Shown here: positions 42,360 to 51,960 of the stretch, piece by piece
How the letters are laid out: every line of letters starts with the position of its first letter
Numbering within the stretch: the first letter of the stretch is position 1
Made by a program: the position numbers and the translations under genes
The notes under the pieces: model-generated
Told to the model about the DNA's origin: nothing
The model's input: the letters and a program-made list of their open reading frames with translations, nothing else
Database searches by the model: none
Origin: CAJJDF01 sp965657945
GTDB taxonomy: Bacteria > Bacteroidota > Bacteroidia > Flavobacteriales_D > CAJJDF01
Length of the DNA stretch: 64,000 nt
Assembly: GCA_965657945.1 (NCBI GenBank)
Contig: CBFHPW010000002.1
Span: 1-64,000 of the forward strand
Reading direction: 5' to 3'

Positions 42360-44332
42360 TAATACTCTATTAGTTGCACAAGCGTGTACTGAAGCTCATC
42401 CAATGGAAAAAAGTTTTGCTCTAGCTCAGCGGCAAAAGGAACAGGTGTATCAAGACTCCCAATTCTTTTGACCGGAGCATCCAAACTTTCAAAGCAGTTT
42501 TCGTTGATCAGTGTTGCAATTTCGGCACCAACACCACCAGTTGTATTCGCTTCGTGCAATACAATTACCCGATTCGTTTTATTAACCGACTCGAAAATTG
42601 TTTCAGTGTCGAGCGGACTAAGTGTGCGTAAATCAACAATTTCAATCGAAATTTCTGGATTTTTTTCTTGTAAACTTTCTGCCCATTTTACTCCTAAACC
42701 GTAAGTTATGATGGTTATATCTTTTCCCTCCTTCACTACATTTGCTTTTCCAATTTCGATGGTAAAGTAGCCTTCCTCCACTTCTTCAGAAATGGATCGG
42801 TACAAGCCTTTATGCTCAAAAAACATAACTGGATTTGGATCTTCAAATGCGGCTAGCAACAAACCTTTTGCTTCTTTTGGAGAGGACGGATAAACGATTT
42901 TCAACCCAGGTGTATGAAAAAACCAGCCTTCGGTACTTTGCGAGTGGAATGGACCTGCGGCCACTCCTGCTCCAGTTGGCATTCGAACCACCACATCCGC
43001 ATTCTGACCCCAGCGATAATGAATTTTAGCAAGATTATTTACAATTTGGTTGAATCCAACAGTCACAAAATCGGAAAACTGCATTTCCATCATCGCCTTG
43101 AAACCATTAATTGATAAACCGAGGGCAGCTCCCACTATGGCCGATTCGCACAATGGAGTGTTTCTTACTCTTTCTTTACCAAATTCTTCCAAAAAACCTT
43201 CTGTCGCCTTGAACACGCCTCCGTAATCCGCAATATCTTGGCCCATCAACACCAACTTTTCATGTTTTCGCATGGCTAATCTCATCGCATCAGAAACGGC
43301 ATCAATCAACCTCATTTCTCTTGTACTTCCTTCGGGATTTACAGCGTGAAAATTTACTGGCGCAAACATATCTGTAAGCTCTAATTGGGTGTTTGGGCTG
43401 ATTTTTTCAGTCTCGGTTGCTTTCTTAAAGCCTGCCGTAACTTCATTGGTGATCTCTTTCTTTATTTGTTCAATAAATTCTTTGTCAATCAATCCATTTT
43501 GGAGCAGGTACGATTCGTAATTTGCGACCGGGTCCTTCTCCTCCCACTTTTCTATCAATCCTTCTGGGTAGTATTTCGTTCCCGATGCTTCTTCGTGCCC
43601 TCTTCTTCTGAATGTCATGCATTCAACCAAAACGGGACGCGGGTTGTTACTAATATCTTGTTTTATTTTCGAAATAGCCTCGTACACCTCAATGATATTG
43701 TTTCCATCGAGTTGAATTGCTTCCATTCCGTAACCTATTCCTTTGTCAATAAATTGCTTACAAGCAAACTGCTGATTAGAAGGTGTCGACAAACCCCACT
43801 GGTTGTTTTCGATTACAAAAATCACCGGTAACTTCCATACCGCAGCAACATTTAATGCTTCGTGAAAATCTCCTTCACTTGCGCCTCCATCGCCAGAGAA
43901 CACCAGAGTGGCTTTTTTGTTCCCTTCCAGTAAATTTCCGAGTGCTATTCCGTCAGCAATACCCAATTGAGGACCAAGATGAGAAATCATCCCAACCAAA
44001 TGGTGCGCTTTGGACCCAAAATGAAAAGATCGGTCTCTCCCTTTGGTAAATCCTCCATTTTTTCCTTGAAACTGCAAAAACAGCTGTTCAAACTCAATAT
44101 TTCTTGCCGTAAACACTCCCAGATTTCTGTGCATAGGAAGGATAAATTCTTCTTCATCCATAGCGAGTGTGCACCCCACCGAAATTGCCTCTTGACCAAT
44201 TCCAGAAAACCATTTAGATATTTTTCCTTGTCGCAAATAAATCAACATTTTCTCCTCAATCATACGAGGTGTAATAAGAGATCTGTAAAGCTTTAGCTGC
44301 GTTTCTTTGGGTAGGCTATTTGTGAAATCCAT
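42359..44332 (-). CDS. Fused alpha-beta 2-oxoacid (branched-chain/pyruvate) dehydrogenase E1
   Basis: A 657-residue thiamine diphosphate enzyme combining both E1 subunits. The alpha half carries the ThDP motif FSGDGGASEGDFHEALNVAA with FVIENNQWGLS, and phosphorylation-loop-like FRRRGHEEASGTKY. The beta half (from about residue 330) has MGQDIADYGGVFKATEGF, TPLCESAIVGAALG and the C-terminal VIVLHEANTTGGVGAEI. Single-chain E1 of this form in Bacteroidetes is usually annotated as 2-oxoisovalerate dehydrogenase. I chose the ATG at 44332 (MDFTNSLPKETQLKLYRSL); 25 upstream residues look non-coding. E2 and E3 are not in the window. Confidence 0.92.
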   Translation of the reverse strand: MDFTNSLPKETQLKLYRSLITPRMIEEKMLIYLRQGKISKWFSGIGQEAISVGCTLAMDEEEFILPMHRNLGVFTARNIEFEQLFLQFQGKNGGFTKGRDRSFHFGSKAHHLVGMISHLGPQLGIADGIALGNLLEGNKKATLVFSGDGGASEGDFHEALNVAAVWKLPVIFVIENNQWGLSTPSNQQFACKQFIDKGIGYGMEAIQLDGNNIIEVYEAISKIKQDISNNPRPVLVECMTFRRRGHEEASGTKYYPEGLIEKWEEKDPVANYESYLLQNGLIDKEFIEQIKKEITNEVTAGFKKATETEKISPNTQLELTDMFAPVNFHAVNPEGSTREMRLIDAVSDAMRLAMRKHEKLVLMGQDIADYGGVFKATEGFLEEFGKERVRNTPLCESAIVGAALGLSINGFKAMMEMQFSDFVTVGFNQIVNNLAKIHYRWGQNADVVVRMPTGAGVAAGPFHSQSTEGWFFHTPGLKIVYPSSPKEAKGLLLAAFEDPNPVMFFEHKGLYRSISEEVEEGYFTIEIGKANVVKEGKDITIITYGLGVKWAESLQEKNPEISIEIVDLRTLSPLDTETIFESVNKTNRVIVLHEANTTGGVGAEIATLINENCFESLDAPVKRIGSLDTPVPFAAELEQNFFPLDELQYTLVQLIEY

Positions 44333-44398
44333 AAATTGTTTAATAATTATCAAAGTTAAAAGGCTTTGTGAAAAAAGGCGATTAATTAAAGAAAAATA

Positions 44399-44429
44399 TT
44401 GACTCAACTTGCAAATTCTTGTACTTTTA
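44399..44429 (+). promoter_or_regulatory. Probable promoter of the DUF1801 gene
   Basis: TTG at 44399-44401, 20-base spacer, TACTTTTA at 44422-44429, one base from the -7 consensus; ATG at 44450. Confidence 0.45.
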
Positions 44430-44449
44430 AATCTGACCTAAATTTGATC

Positions 44450-44794
44450 ATGACACCTCTTCAAGAATTTTATGAATCTTTTGCAGAACCAAACAAAAGC
44501 TGCTTTTTGTTTTTACGACAATTCATTTTAAACAAAACTGAATTGATGGATGAAAAATATAAATGGAAGCTTCCTTTTTTTTATTACAAGGACAAACCAT
44601 TTTGTTATCTTTGGATAAACAAAAAAACCAACATGCCTTACATTTGTTTTGTAAGAAGTTTACACATCGAACGACCTGAATTAAAACTAGGCGACAGGAA
44701 ACAAATGAAAGCCTTGACGATTGACCCAATCAAAGACATTAACACGGAGCTTCTTGCCAAAATAATGGCAGAATCCATGGATAAATTCAATTAA
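44450..44794 (+). CDS. DUF1801 (YdhG-like) domain protein
   Basis: A 114-residue protein fitting the DUF1801 fold: ELMDEKYKWKLPFFYYKDKPFCYLWINKK is the typical central part (about 33-61), where an aromatic core and a KDKPF turn recur, and the C-terminus has short helices (LLAKIMAESMDKF). Family function is unclear. An in-frame start at 44399 coincides with the promoter, so the ATG at 44450 (MTPLQEFYESFAEP) is preferred. bshC follows 18 bases after its stop. Confidence 0.8.
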   Translation: MTPLQEFYESFAEPNKSCFLFLRQFILNKTELMDEKYKWKLPFFYYKDKPFCYLWINKKTNMPYICFVRSLHIERPELKLGDRKQMKALTIDPIKDINTELLAKIMAESMDKFN

Positions 44795-44812
44795 TAATCA
44801 ACACACACCCTA

Positions 44813-46369
44813 TTGAAAACATCTGCTCACAAAATTCCTTTCAAAGAAACTCACCTGTTATCTCAAACAGCAAAAGATTATTTGTACGAACCAGAAAAAC
44901 TTTCTCAATTCATAGCTAGAGAGCCAAGCCAGGAAAATTTTGGAAAAAGCATTGAGAACAGAACCGAAATCAACAGAAAAGTGTTGGTGGAAGAATTATT
45001 GAAGCAAAATAAAAATTCTCATCCAGCTTCCCTTGCGAATATTGAGCTATTACAAAACAAAAACACCTTCACCGTAACCACGGGGCATCAAATCTGTTTG
45101 TTTACCGGACCATTATATTCTTTGTATAAAATCATTTCAACGATCAAACTTACCGACAAGTTGAAAGCTGATTTCCCAGAAAAAAACTTTGTTCCAGTTT
45201 TTTGGATGGCAACCGAAGATCACGATTTTGAGGAAATAAACCACTTATTTTTGGGCGAAGAGAAATTAACGTGGAACTCGAATCAAAAAGGACCTGTGGG
45301 GCGCTTTTCTACAGACGACATGACTAATTTTTTGGAAGAATTAAACTTGGCCAACCAGAGTGACTTAACCCGAGTTCTTTCCTCGTTTTATAGAACTTCC
45401 AAAAATTTGGCCGAAGCTCACAACAGAGTTATCAACCATTTATTCGGGGAATACGGAATTGTGATTCTCGATGCAGATTCAAAAGAATTAAAAAGAGAAA
45501 TGATTCCTGTATTTGCTCAAGAGTTAACCGAGAGAAAGTCAGAGAAAATCGTATTGAAACAAAGCGAAGAATTGGAAGCTTTGGGATACAAGCAACAAGT
45601 TACACCTAGAGAAATCAATTTATTTTACCAAAAAGACGGGTTGAGAGAACGAATAGTGTTCGAAAACAGCACTTACAAAGTGTTAAATACAGAGTTTACT
45701 TTTACCAGAGAAGAAGTATTGGTTGAATTAGAAAATCACCCGGAACGATTTAGTCCAAATGTGGTGATGCGACCCATGTACCAAGAAAAAATACTTCCAA
45801 ACATAGGGTATATTGGTGGACCGGGAGAATTGGCTTATTGGCTGCAGTTGAAAAGTGCTTTTGATAATTACAACCTCGACTTCCCGCTACTCATTCTTAG
45901 AAATTCAGCTTTGTTAATCCCCTCGAATATAGTACGAAAAATGAGCAAACTTCCTTTTGAACTTCCGCAATATTTCAGCGAGACAGATTCCTTAATAAAA
46001 AACTTCGTTGAGGACAATACAAACATTGATTTGGAGCCAGAAATTGCTGAAATTGAAAAAATATTTAAACTAACCAAAGAGAAAGTAGGTGAAATCGATT
46101 TTACATTGGAAAAGACCGTGATTGCTGAATTAAAAAGAGCGCAAAATTCAATGGAAAAAATCCATAAAAAGACGTTGAAAGCAGAAAAAAACAACCATTC
46201 TGTGGCTATTGAGCGAATTAAGAAAATTAGAAAATCGTTTTTTCCATTAGGTACTTTTCAGGAACGAAAAAGTAATGTGCTCGAGTTCTATGAAGAAGAT
46301 TTAATCAAAAAAATTCACTGCAATTTGATTCCTTTGGAAGATAACCTTACCTTAATCGACTTAAACTAA
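44813..46369 (+). CDS. bshC: Bacillithiol biosynthesis cysteine-adding enzyme BshC
   Basis: A 518-residue enzyme proposed to add cysteine to glucosaminyl-malate in the last step of bacillithiol synthesis. The core is TVTTGHQICLFTGPLYSLYKI, given by position about 92-112, followed by FVPVFWMATEDHDFEEI, and later GYIGGPGELAYWLQLK. A coiled-coil C-terminal region is present. The start is a TTG (44813), directly giving the usual short N-terminus before the fold; no ATG is available nearby. It shows the cell likely uses bacillithiol as its low-molecular-weight thiol. Confidence 0.93.
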   Translation: MKTSAHKIPFKETHLLSQTAKDYLYEPEKLSQFIAREPSQENFGKSIENRTEINRKVLVEELLKQNKNSHPASLANIELLQNKNTFTVTTGHQICLFTGPLYSLYKIISTIKLTDKLKADFPEKNFVPVFWMATEDHDFEEINHLFLGEEKLTWNSNQKGPVGRFSTDDMTNFLEELNLANQSDLTRVLSSFYRTSKNLAEAHNRVINHLFGEYGIVILDADSKELKREMIPVFAQELTERKSEKIVLKQSEELEALGYKQQVTPREINLFYQKDGLRERIVFENSTYKVLNTEFTFTREEVLVELENHPERFSPNVVMRPMYQEKILPNIGYIGGPGELAYWLQLKSAFDNYNLDFPLLILRNSALLIPSNIVRKMSKLPFELPQYFSETDSLIKNFVEDNTNIDLEPEIAEIEKIFKLTKEKVGEIDFTLEKTVIAELKRAQNSMEKIHKKTLKAEKNNHSVAIERIKKIRKSFFPLGTFQERKSNVLEFYEEDLIKKIHCNLIPLEDNLTLIDLN

Positions 46370-46380
46370 CCGAGCTATTC

Positions 46381-46929
46381 GTGAGAACCAACAAATTACT
46401 ATTAAAATACATCGAACTTTCTGACCTGAAAGAGAAATTGCTAATTTCTATTTCTGAAAACACCACGGAAGAATTAAACACTAAACCCTCAGAAAATGAA
46501 TGGTCCATTTCTCAAGTGATTGAACATTTGATCGACTCAGAAACCGGCATCAATAAATACATAAACTTTCGGTTAAAAAACATAGCCGAACAACCCACTG
46601 TAGGTTTGGCGAATTTTTTAAAAAGTAAAGTCCTCAACAACAAATTGCAATCAAACAAAAAATTCAAAGTACCCGCTGTATTTTCCGAACCCGAAAAAGG
46701 AGCTGATTATGCGCAGCTTAAAGAAAAGTGGGATAATTCTCGCATGTTTCTTATCAAGACGGTAGAAACTTACCCGAAAGAATACCTGAACAAAGCAGTT
46801 TTTCTACATCCAAGAGCGGGATTATTGAGCATGAACCAAACATTGTCTTTTTTTATCAATCACCTCAATCATCACATACCTCAGGTACAAAATCTGCAAT
46901 CATTGATTGATAATAAAAAAAGAAGGTAA
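46381..46929 (+). CDS. DinB/YfiT-like family protein
   Basis: A 182-residue four-helix-bundle protein. NEWSISQVIEHLIDSETG contains the first metal-ligand His of DinB proteins, and SFFINHLNHHIPQVQNL the C-terminal His residues. Members include bacillithiol S-transferases (BstA type). Lying 11 bases after bshC on the same strand, it is a candidate bacillithiol-dependent enzyme, an inference from context. The start is GTG at 46381. Confidence 0.82.
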   Translation: MRTNKLLLKYIELSDLKEKLLISISENTTEELNTKPSENEWSISQVIEHLIDSETGINKYINFRLKNIAEQPTVGLANFLKSKVLNNKLQSNKKFKVPAVFSEPEKGADYAQLKEKWDNSRMFLIKTVETYPKEYLNKAVFLHPRAGLLSMNQTLSFFINHLNHHIPQVQNLQSLIDNKKRR

Positions 46930-46943
46930 CCGTTCTACCTTAT

Positions 46944-46962
46944 CTTTCAAAGAATTTGAAAG
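46944..46962. promoter_or_regulatory. Palindromic operator candidate upstream of the TonB receptor gene at 47005
   Basis: CTTTCAAAGAATTTGAAAG is a perfect inverted repeat of 8-bp arms with a 3-base centre. An exact -7 element TACTTTTG lies downstream at 46991-46998. A second small inverted repeat, TCTGA/TCAGA, falls between them. Confidence 0.4.
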
Positions 46963-47004
46963 AATCTGACTTTTACTTCAGACATTTTATTACTTTTGAA
47001 TTCG

Positions 47005-49665
47005 ATGAAAAATACCCTATTCATACTAGGAATACTAGTGCAATTCATGAGTTTCTCACAAAGCTCATCTTACCTTAAAGGAACCTTAATCAACGAAATT
47101 GGGTACGTTGTATCCGATGCTAACATTTCTGTTGTAGGTTCTTCGGTTGGTGCCACTACCGATTCCCTAGGTCGATTTAAAATCTCTGTTTCTCCTGGTG
47201 TGGTAAAAATCAGGATTTCTCACTCTTCGTACCAGCAAAAAACATTGAAATACTCCCTTGAGCCAGGCGAGACAAAAAGAATTTCTCCGGTATTCAAATT
47301 TAGAGTTTTACCCGAATATACCGTGGTTACAAAAAGCACGGATGAAACCATGTTGACATTAATCAAAGTGGACGATCAGTTATTTGCCACGCCCAGTGGA
47401 AATTTTGAAGCAAGACTTTCGAGTGAGATTGGAGTTGCGATGAACAACGAATTAAGTTCTGGGTACAACGTGAGAGGTGGGAATTTTGAAGAAAACCTAA
47501 TTTATGTCAATGACATTGAAATTTACCGTCCATTTTTGGCCAGCAGCGGCCAGCAGGAAGGTTTGAGCTTTATTAACTCGAGCATGGTAGATGACATTCA
47601 GTTTTCTGCCGGAGGTTTTCAGTCTCGCTACGGAGATAAATTATCGTCTGTACTTGACGTAACCTATAAAAAACCAACTGAATTTGGAGGATCAGTCTAC
47701 GCAAGTTTACTGGGTGCAAATATTCATTTGGAAGGAATTTCAAAAAATCAATTGTGGACCCACAACACGGGAGCACGATTTAGAAGTAACCGATATTTAC
47801 TGGGAGCGCTTGACACAAAAGGAGAGTATCAGCCTTTGTTTGGTGATTTACAAACGTACATCACTTTTACGCCCTCAGAAAACTGGGAGCATTCCTTTTT
47901 AGGAAATTACGCTCTCAACCAATACAAAGTTGTGCCTCAAAATAGAGAAACAAGTTTTGGGTCTATTAACCAAGCACTGCGTTTTACTGTGTTTTTTGAC
48001 GGGAGTGAAATCACACAATTCCAAACTTTTACCGGAGCGTTCGCTAGTAAATACAGACCGAATGATTCCACTGAACTAAAATTTATCGCTTCTGCATTCA
48101 ATACTTACCAGGAAGAGATTTACGATGTGGAAGGCCAATATTTTTTGGATGAACTGGAGCGAGATCCAGGCCAAGACAATTTTGGTGATGTGGCCTTTAA
48201 TTTAGGAGTAGGAGGATTCTTGAGACATGCCAGAAACACATTAGATGCAACCGTTGCCACTATGGCACATAAAGGAAGCAGAAGGTTCAAAAAAAATCAT
48301 TTGCAATGGGGAGTAAAAGCACAATACGATGTAATTGATGACAAACTAAAAGAATGGAGTTTTACCGATTCTGCTGGTTTTATTGCTCCCAGACCTTCAG
48401 ATTCTGTGGGTTACACTGATTCTAGTGCTCAGCCTTATCAATACCTTACATTAGAAAATTCAGTAAGAGCCAAAAACAGAGTCGAAACAGGAAGATTTTC
48501 AGGATATGTGCAAAACACTTGGACCAAAACAAGAAAAGCGGAAAAAACAATGGGCTATTTGGTAAGCCACAAAGACACAAGCTATTTAACAGACACCCTC
48601 GTTTCTGGATACAAACAACTTATTTTTACTGCGGGTATCCGTGCAAATTATTGGACATTTAACCAAGAACTTGTGGTCAGCCCAAGAACCTCTTTTAAGT
48701 ACCGCCCTCTGATTTATTTCCAAAATGATTCTGGACAAATTAAGCGAAGAGATATCGCTTTAAGAGCAGCCATTGGAGTATACCAGCAACCCCCTTTTTA
48801 TCGTGAATACCGAAGAATGGATGGAACACTCAATAATAACATTCAAGCCCAGCGCTCATTGCACTTTGTGCTGGGAGGAGATTACGTTTTTCAAGCTTTA
48901 GAAAAAGATTTTAAACTAACCTCAGAAGTGTATTACAAACTGATGGATAGAGTGATTCCCTATGATGTAGATAATGTACGAATTAGGTATTATGCTGATA
49001 ACAATGCAAGAGCATATTCTACGGGAATAGACTTAAAGCTAAACGGAAAGTTAATTCAAGACCTTGAGTCGTGGGCAACCATTTCAGTAATGTCTACAAA
49101 AATAGACCTTTCTAATGATGTTCATTACACTTATTTTAATTCGGCTGGAGACACCATTATTCCCGGAATTACTTTTGATGACACCAAAGTAGATTCATCT
49201 GCCTATTACCCGGGATTCATTCCAAGGCCAACAGATCAAAGAATGTCCTTTGGACTTTCGTTTCAGGACAAAATGCCGACATCTTGGAATACGGAAAAAG
49301 TAAAGTGGGACAAGTTCAAAGTAAATCTCAATTTTATCTTTAATACGGGATTTCCCTATTTAAAGAAAACACAACTTGTAGATCCTTTTTATGCAGATGC
49401 ATCCAATATTCCCAGAACACCGAGGTATTTGAGAGTCGATATTGGATTTGTAAAAGATTTTATTTCAGAAGAGCATCCCGCTAGAAAAGGAAGTAAATGG
49501 GAAAATTTCGAACAATTATCACTTAGTTTGGAAGTTTTTAACCTTCTTGGAGTAGACAATACAGTCTCGTATAATTTTGTACAGGCAACAAACGGAAGGC
49601 GGTATGCAATTCCTAACAGACTTACTTCTCGAATTATAAACTTAAAATTAATCGCTCGGTTTTAG
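47005..49665 (+). CDS. TonB-dependent receptor with CarboxypepD-like N-terminal domain
   Basis: An 886-residue outer-membrane receptor. Signal peptide (MKNTLFILGILVQFMSFSQS), a CarboxypepD-like domain (about 23-105), a plug (about 130-235; SGYNVRGGNFEENLIYVNDIEIYRP in part, GFQSRYGDKLSSVLDVTYK later) and a barrel to the C-terminal LKLIARF. No SusD-like partner is adjacent, so it is not a typical SusCD pair. Substrate unknown. An upstream in-frame TTG at 46996 would add three residues; the ATG at 47005 is better. A palindrome at 46944-46962 suggests specific regulation. Confidence 0.9.
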   Translation: MKNTLFILGILVQFMSFSQSSSYLKGTLINEIGYVVSDANISVVGSSVGATTDSLGRFKISVSPGVVKIRISHSSYQQKTLKYSLEPGETKRISPVFKFRVLPEYTVVTKSTDETMLTLIKVDDQLFATPSGNFEARLSSEIGVAMNNELSSGYNVRGGNFEENLIYVNDIEIYRPFLASSGQQEGLSFINSSMVDDIQFSAGGFQSRYGDKLSSVLDVTYKKPTEFGGSVYASLLGANIHLEGISKNQLWTHNTGARFRSNRYLLGALDTKGEYQPLFGDLQTYITFTPSENWEHSFLGNYALNQYKVVPQNRETSFGSINQALRFTVFFDGSEITQFQTFTGAFASKYRPNDSTELKFIASAFNTYQEEIYDVEGQYFLDELERDPGQDNFGDVAFNLGVGGFLRHARNTLDATVATMAHKGSRRFKKNHLQWGVKAQYDVIDDKLKEWSFTDSAGFIAPRPSDSVGYTDSSAQPYQYLTLENSVRAKNRVETGRFSGYVQNTWTKTRKAEKTMGYLVSHKDTSYLTDTLVSGYKQLIFTAGIRANYWTFNQELVVSPRTSFKYRPLIYFQNDSGQIKRRDIALRAAIGVYQQPPFYREYRRMDGTLNNNIQAQRSLHFVLGGDYVFQALEKDFKLTSEVYYKLMDRVIPYDVDNVRIRYYADNNARAYSTGIDLKLNGKLIQDLESWATISVMSTKIDLSNDVHYTYFNSAGDTIIPGITFDDTKVDSSAYYPGFIPRPTDQRMSFGLSFQDKMPTSWNTEKVKWDKFKVNLNFIFNTGFPYLKKTQLVDPFYADASNIPRTPRYLRVDIGFVKDFISEEHPARKGSKWENFEQLSLSLEVFNLLGVDNTVSYNFVQATNGRRYAIPNRLTSRIINLKLIARF

Positions 49666-49779
49666 AAATCTTGGCAAAGCAATCGCATGGAGCACTTGAA
49701 TATTACCAGTTTTAATTTTTAAAAAAGAAAATTATTGTTATTTTCGTCAGTATTACTCAAAAAAAGAAAAATTCATTCT

Positions 49780-51834
49780 ATGAAGAAAATTAATATTCTA
49801 CTTGCTTTACTTTTGATGCTTTCTTTCGGCCTAACAGCTCAAAAGAAAGAAGAAAAATACTTCAGTAAAAACACAAAGTTGGCCGAAAAATCGTTCAACG
49901 AATCCAAGTATTTTGACGCCATTATGTTGTTTGACAAGGCATACCCAAAAGCCAAAGGAACAAAAGAGAAGGGATTTATCACTTATCACATTGGCGTTGC
50001 CAGCCAATACATTGGTGACAATAAAACAGCCAAAGAAAACTACGAACGAGCAATGCGTTTCAAATACGACCGAGTGGAGCCCGATTTGTATGTGAGACTT
50101 GCACAAATGCAAATGCAAGATGCGGAGTACAAAGAAGCCAAAAGAAATTTTGACATGGCTCTAAAAAAAGACCCAAATGACGAAATGGCAAAGAAAGGGG
50201 TTGATGCGATTGATAATGTAAACGATATACTAGCAAATCCTACTAAACACAAGGTTCAGCCAGTAAAAGAACTGAATTCAGAGTATTACGATTGGTCTAT
50301 TTCTCAATTTGACAAAAGAGGAGAAGAGTTTATTTTTTCTTCAACAAGAAAAGCTTCAAAAGGAAACATAAATGACATAGTTGCCAATGAAGAGTACACT
50401 GATTTATACGTAACCAGAGCTGACAGAAATGGCAATTTTGGAGAACCAAAATCTGTGGGTGATAAAATCAATACTGAAGATCACGAAGCGTCAGCGGTAA
50501 TGTACAACGGAAGCAACAGCATACTTTTTACGAGATGTAAAAAAGAAAAAAATAAAGTAAGTGGTTGTCAAATTTACACTGCAGATAAAAAAGGAAAAAA
50601 CTGGAGCGACCCAATAAGACTGCCTTTAACTGATTCATTAGGTTATTCAGTAGGTCATCCTGCTACTGACAGAAAAGGCACTTTTATTGTATTTTCTTCG
50701 GACATGCCGGGAGGTAGAGGAGGAAAAGATCTTTGGATTGCAGAATATAACAAGAGAACAAAAGAATGGGGTAAGGCCAAAAACTTGGGGACTGCCATTA
50801 ATACCGCAGGCGATGAAAAATTTCCTACCATCGGTTCTGATGGATCGTTGTACTTCTCTTCAAATGGACTTCCAGGAATTGGAGGGCTGGATATTTTTAA
50901 AGCAACAAAGATTGGAACCTCTAACAAATGGACTCGACCCGAAAACATGGGAATTCCTATCAACTCCTCGAAAGATGACCATGGAATTATCTTCGGTAGA
51001 TCAGGTGAGAACTCTGGATATTTTTCTTCCAGTAGACTGGGGAAAAATGAAATGGATCAAAAATCTGATATTTTTAAATTTGACTTGCCAGAATGTGCCT
51101 TAACAATAAAAGGACGAGTAAGAGACCAAGACACAAAAGAACCACTTGCTGGAGCTTCTGTTATGTTAACAGGTTCGGATGGTTCTACTGCTACGATCAA
51201 AACCGACTCTGAAGGTAACTTTGAGTTTGGTAAAAGAGGAACTGGAAGGTATGTTAAGAAAGATGTAAACTATACACTTGAGTATTCGCACAAAAATGAG
51301 GAGAAATTTTGGTTGACTAGAAAATCGAAAAGAACAACTGTTGGAGACTACTGCAACGAAACATTCTATGAAGACGTAGAATTAGTATGTGCAATTGGGT
51401 GTAAACCTATTATTATGCCAGAAGTTCAATATCCACTGGGAAAAGCTACTTTATTGGTAAACGAAAAAGTAAACTCTCAGGATTCTTTGTTATTCTTATA
51501 TAACATAATGATTGATAACCCAACTATTAGAGTTCAATTGGAATCTCACACGGATTGTAGAGATTCAGATAAGAGAAACTTAGAGTTGTCCCAAAGAAGA
51601 GCTCAGACTTGTGTGGATTACTTAATCTCTAAAGGAATTGACAAAAGCAGATTAGTTGCAAAAGGTTTTGGAGAATCACTGCCAAGAATTATCAACGAAG
51701 GCGGAATAGAAAAAACATTGGAGTGCGGCATGATTAACAGTCTGAAAAACTCAAACAAGGAATTATTCGAGAAATACCACCAATTAAATAGAAGAACAAC
51801 TTTCTCTGTGATTAAAGACAAAGAAGAAAAATAA
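49780..51834 (+). CDS. PorE-like outer-membrane protein: TPR, PD40 propeller, CarboxypepD and OmpA domains
   Basis: A 684-residue protein. Signal peptide (MKKINILLALLLMLSFGLTA), TPR-like repeats (about 25-150), a beta-propeller with PD40 repeats (about 180-430; FIFSSTRKAS, IVFSSDMPGGRGGKDLW, LYFSSNGLPGIGGLDIF), a CarboxypepD domain (about 445-540; IKGRVRDQDTKEPLAGASV) and a C-terminal OmpA peptidoglycan-binding domain (QLESHTDCRDSDKRNLELS). This order matches PorE of the type IX secretion system, though many paralogues exist and no porP is adjacent. The ATG at 49780 starts the signal peptide; 15 upstream residues are excluded. Confidence 0.88.
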   Translation: MKKINILLALLLMLSFGLTAQKKEEKYFSKNTKLAEKSFNESKYFDAIMLFDKAYPKAKGTKEKGFITYHIGVASQYIGDNKTAKENYERAMRFKYDRVEPDLYVRLAQMQMQDAEYKEAKRNFDMALKKDPNDEMAKKGVDAIDNVNDILANPTKHKVQPVKELNSEYYDWSISQFDKRGEEFIFSSTRKASKGNINDIVANEEYTDLYVTRADRNGNFGEPKSVGDKINTEDHEASAVMYNGSNSILFTRCKKEKNKVSGCQIYTADKKGKNWSDPIRLPLTDSLGYSVGHPATDRKGTFIVFSSDMPGGRGGKDLWIAEYNKRTKEWGKAKNLGTAINTAGDEKFPTIGSDGSLYFSSNGLPGIGGLDIFKATKIGTSNKWTRPENMGIPINSSKDDHGIIFGRSGENSGYFSSSRLGKNEMDQKSDIFKFDLPECALTIKGRVRDQDTKEPLAGASVMLTGSDGSTATIKTDSEGNFEFGKRGTGRYVKKDVNYTLEYSHKNEEKFWLTRKSKRTTVGDYCNETFYEDVELVCAIGCKPIIMPEVQYPLGKATLLVNEKVNSQDSLLFLYNIMIDNPTIRVQLESHTDCRDSDKRNLELSQRRAQTCVDYLISKGIDKSRLVAKGFGESLPRIINEGGIEKTLECGMINSLKNSNKELFEKYHQLNRRTTFSVIKDKEEK

Positions 51835-51848
51835 AAATAAATACTCAC

Positions 51849-51885
51849 AAAAAAAGCACTCCAGTACTTGGAGTGCTTTTTTTTT
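51849..51885 (+). terminator. Terminator of the PorE-like gene
   Basis: AAAAAGCACTCCA pairs with TGGAGTGCTTTTT, loop GTACT, followed by a T run. Confidence 0.9.
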
Positions 51886-51960
51886 ATCCAATAGTGAGAA
51901 ACTGATTCCTTAATTATCCTTACTTTTGTGGGAAGAAAAATCGCTAAGAAAACCAAGTAC

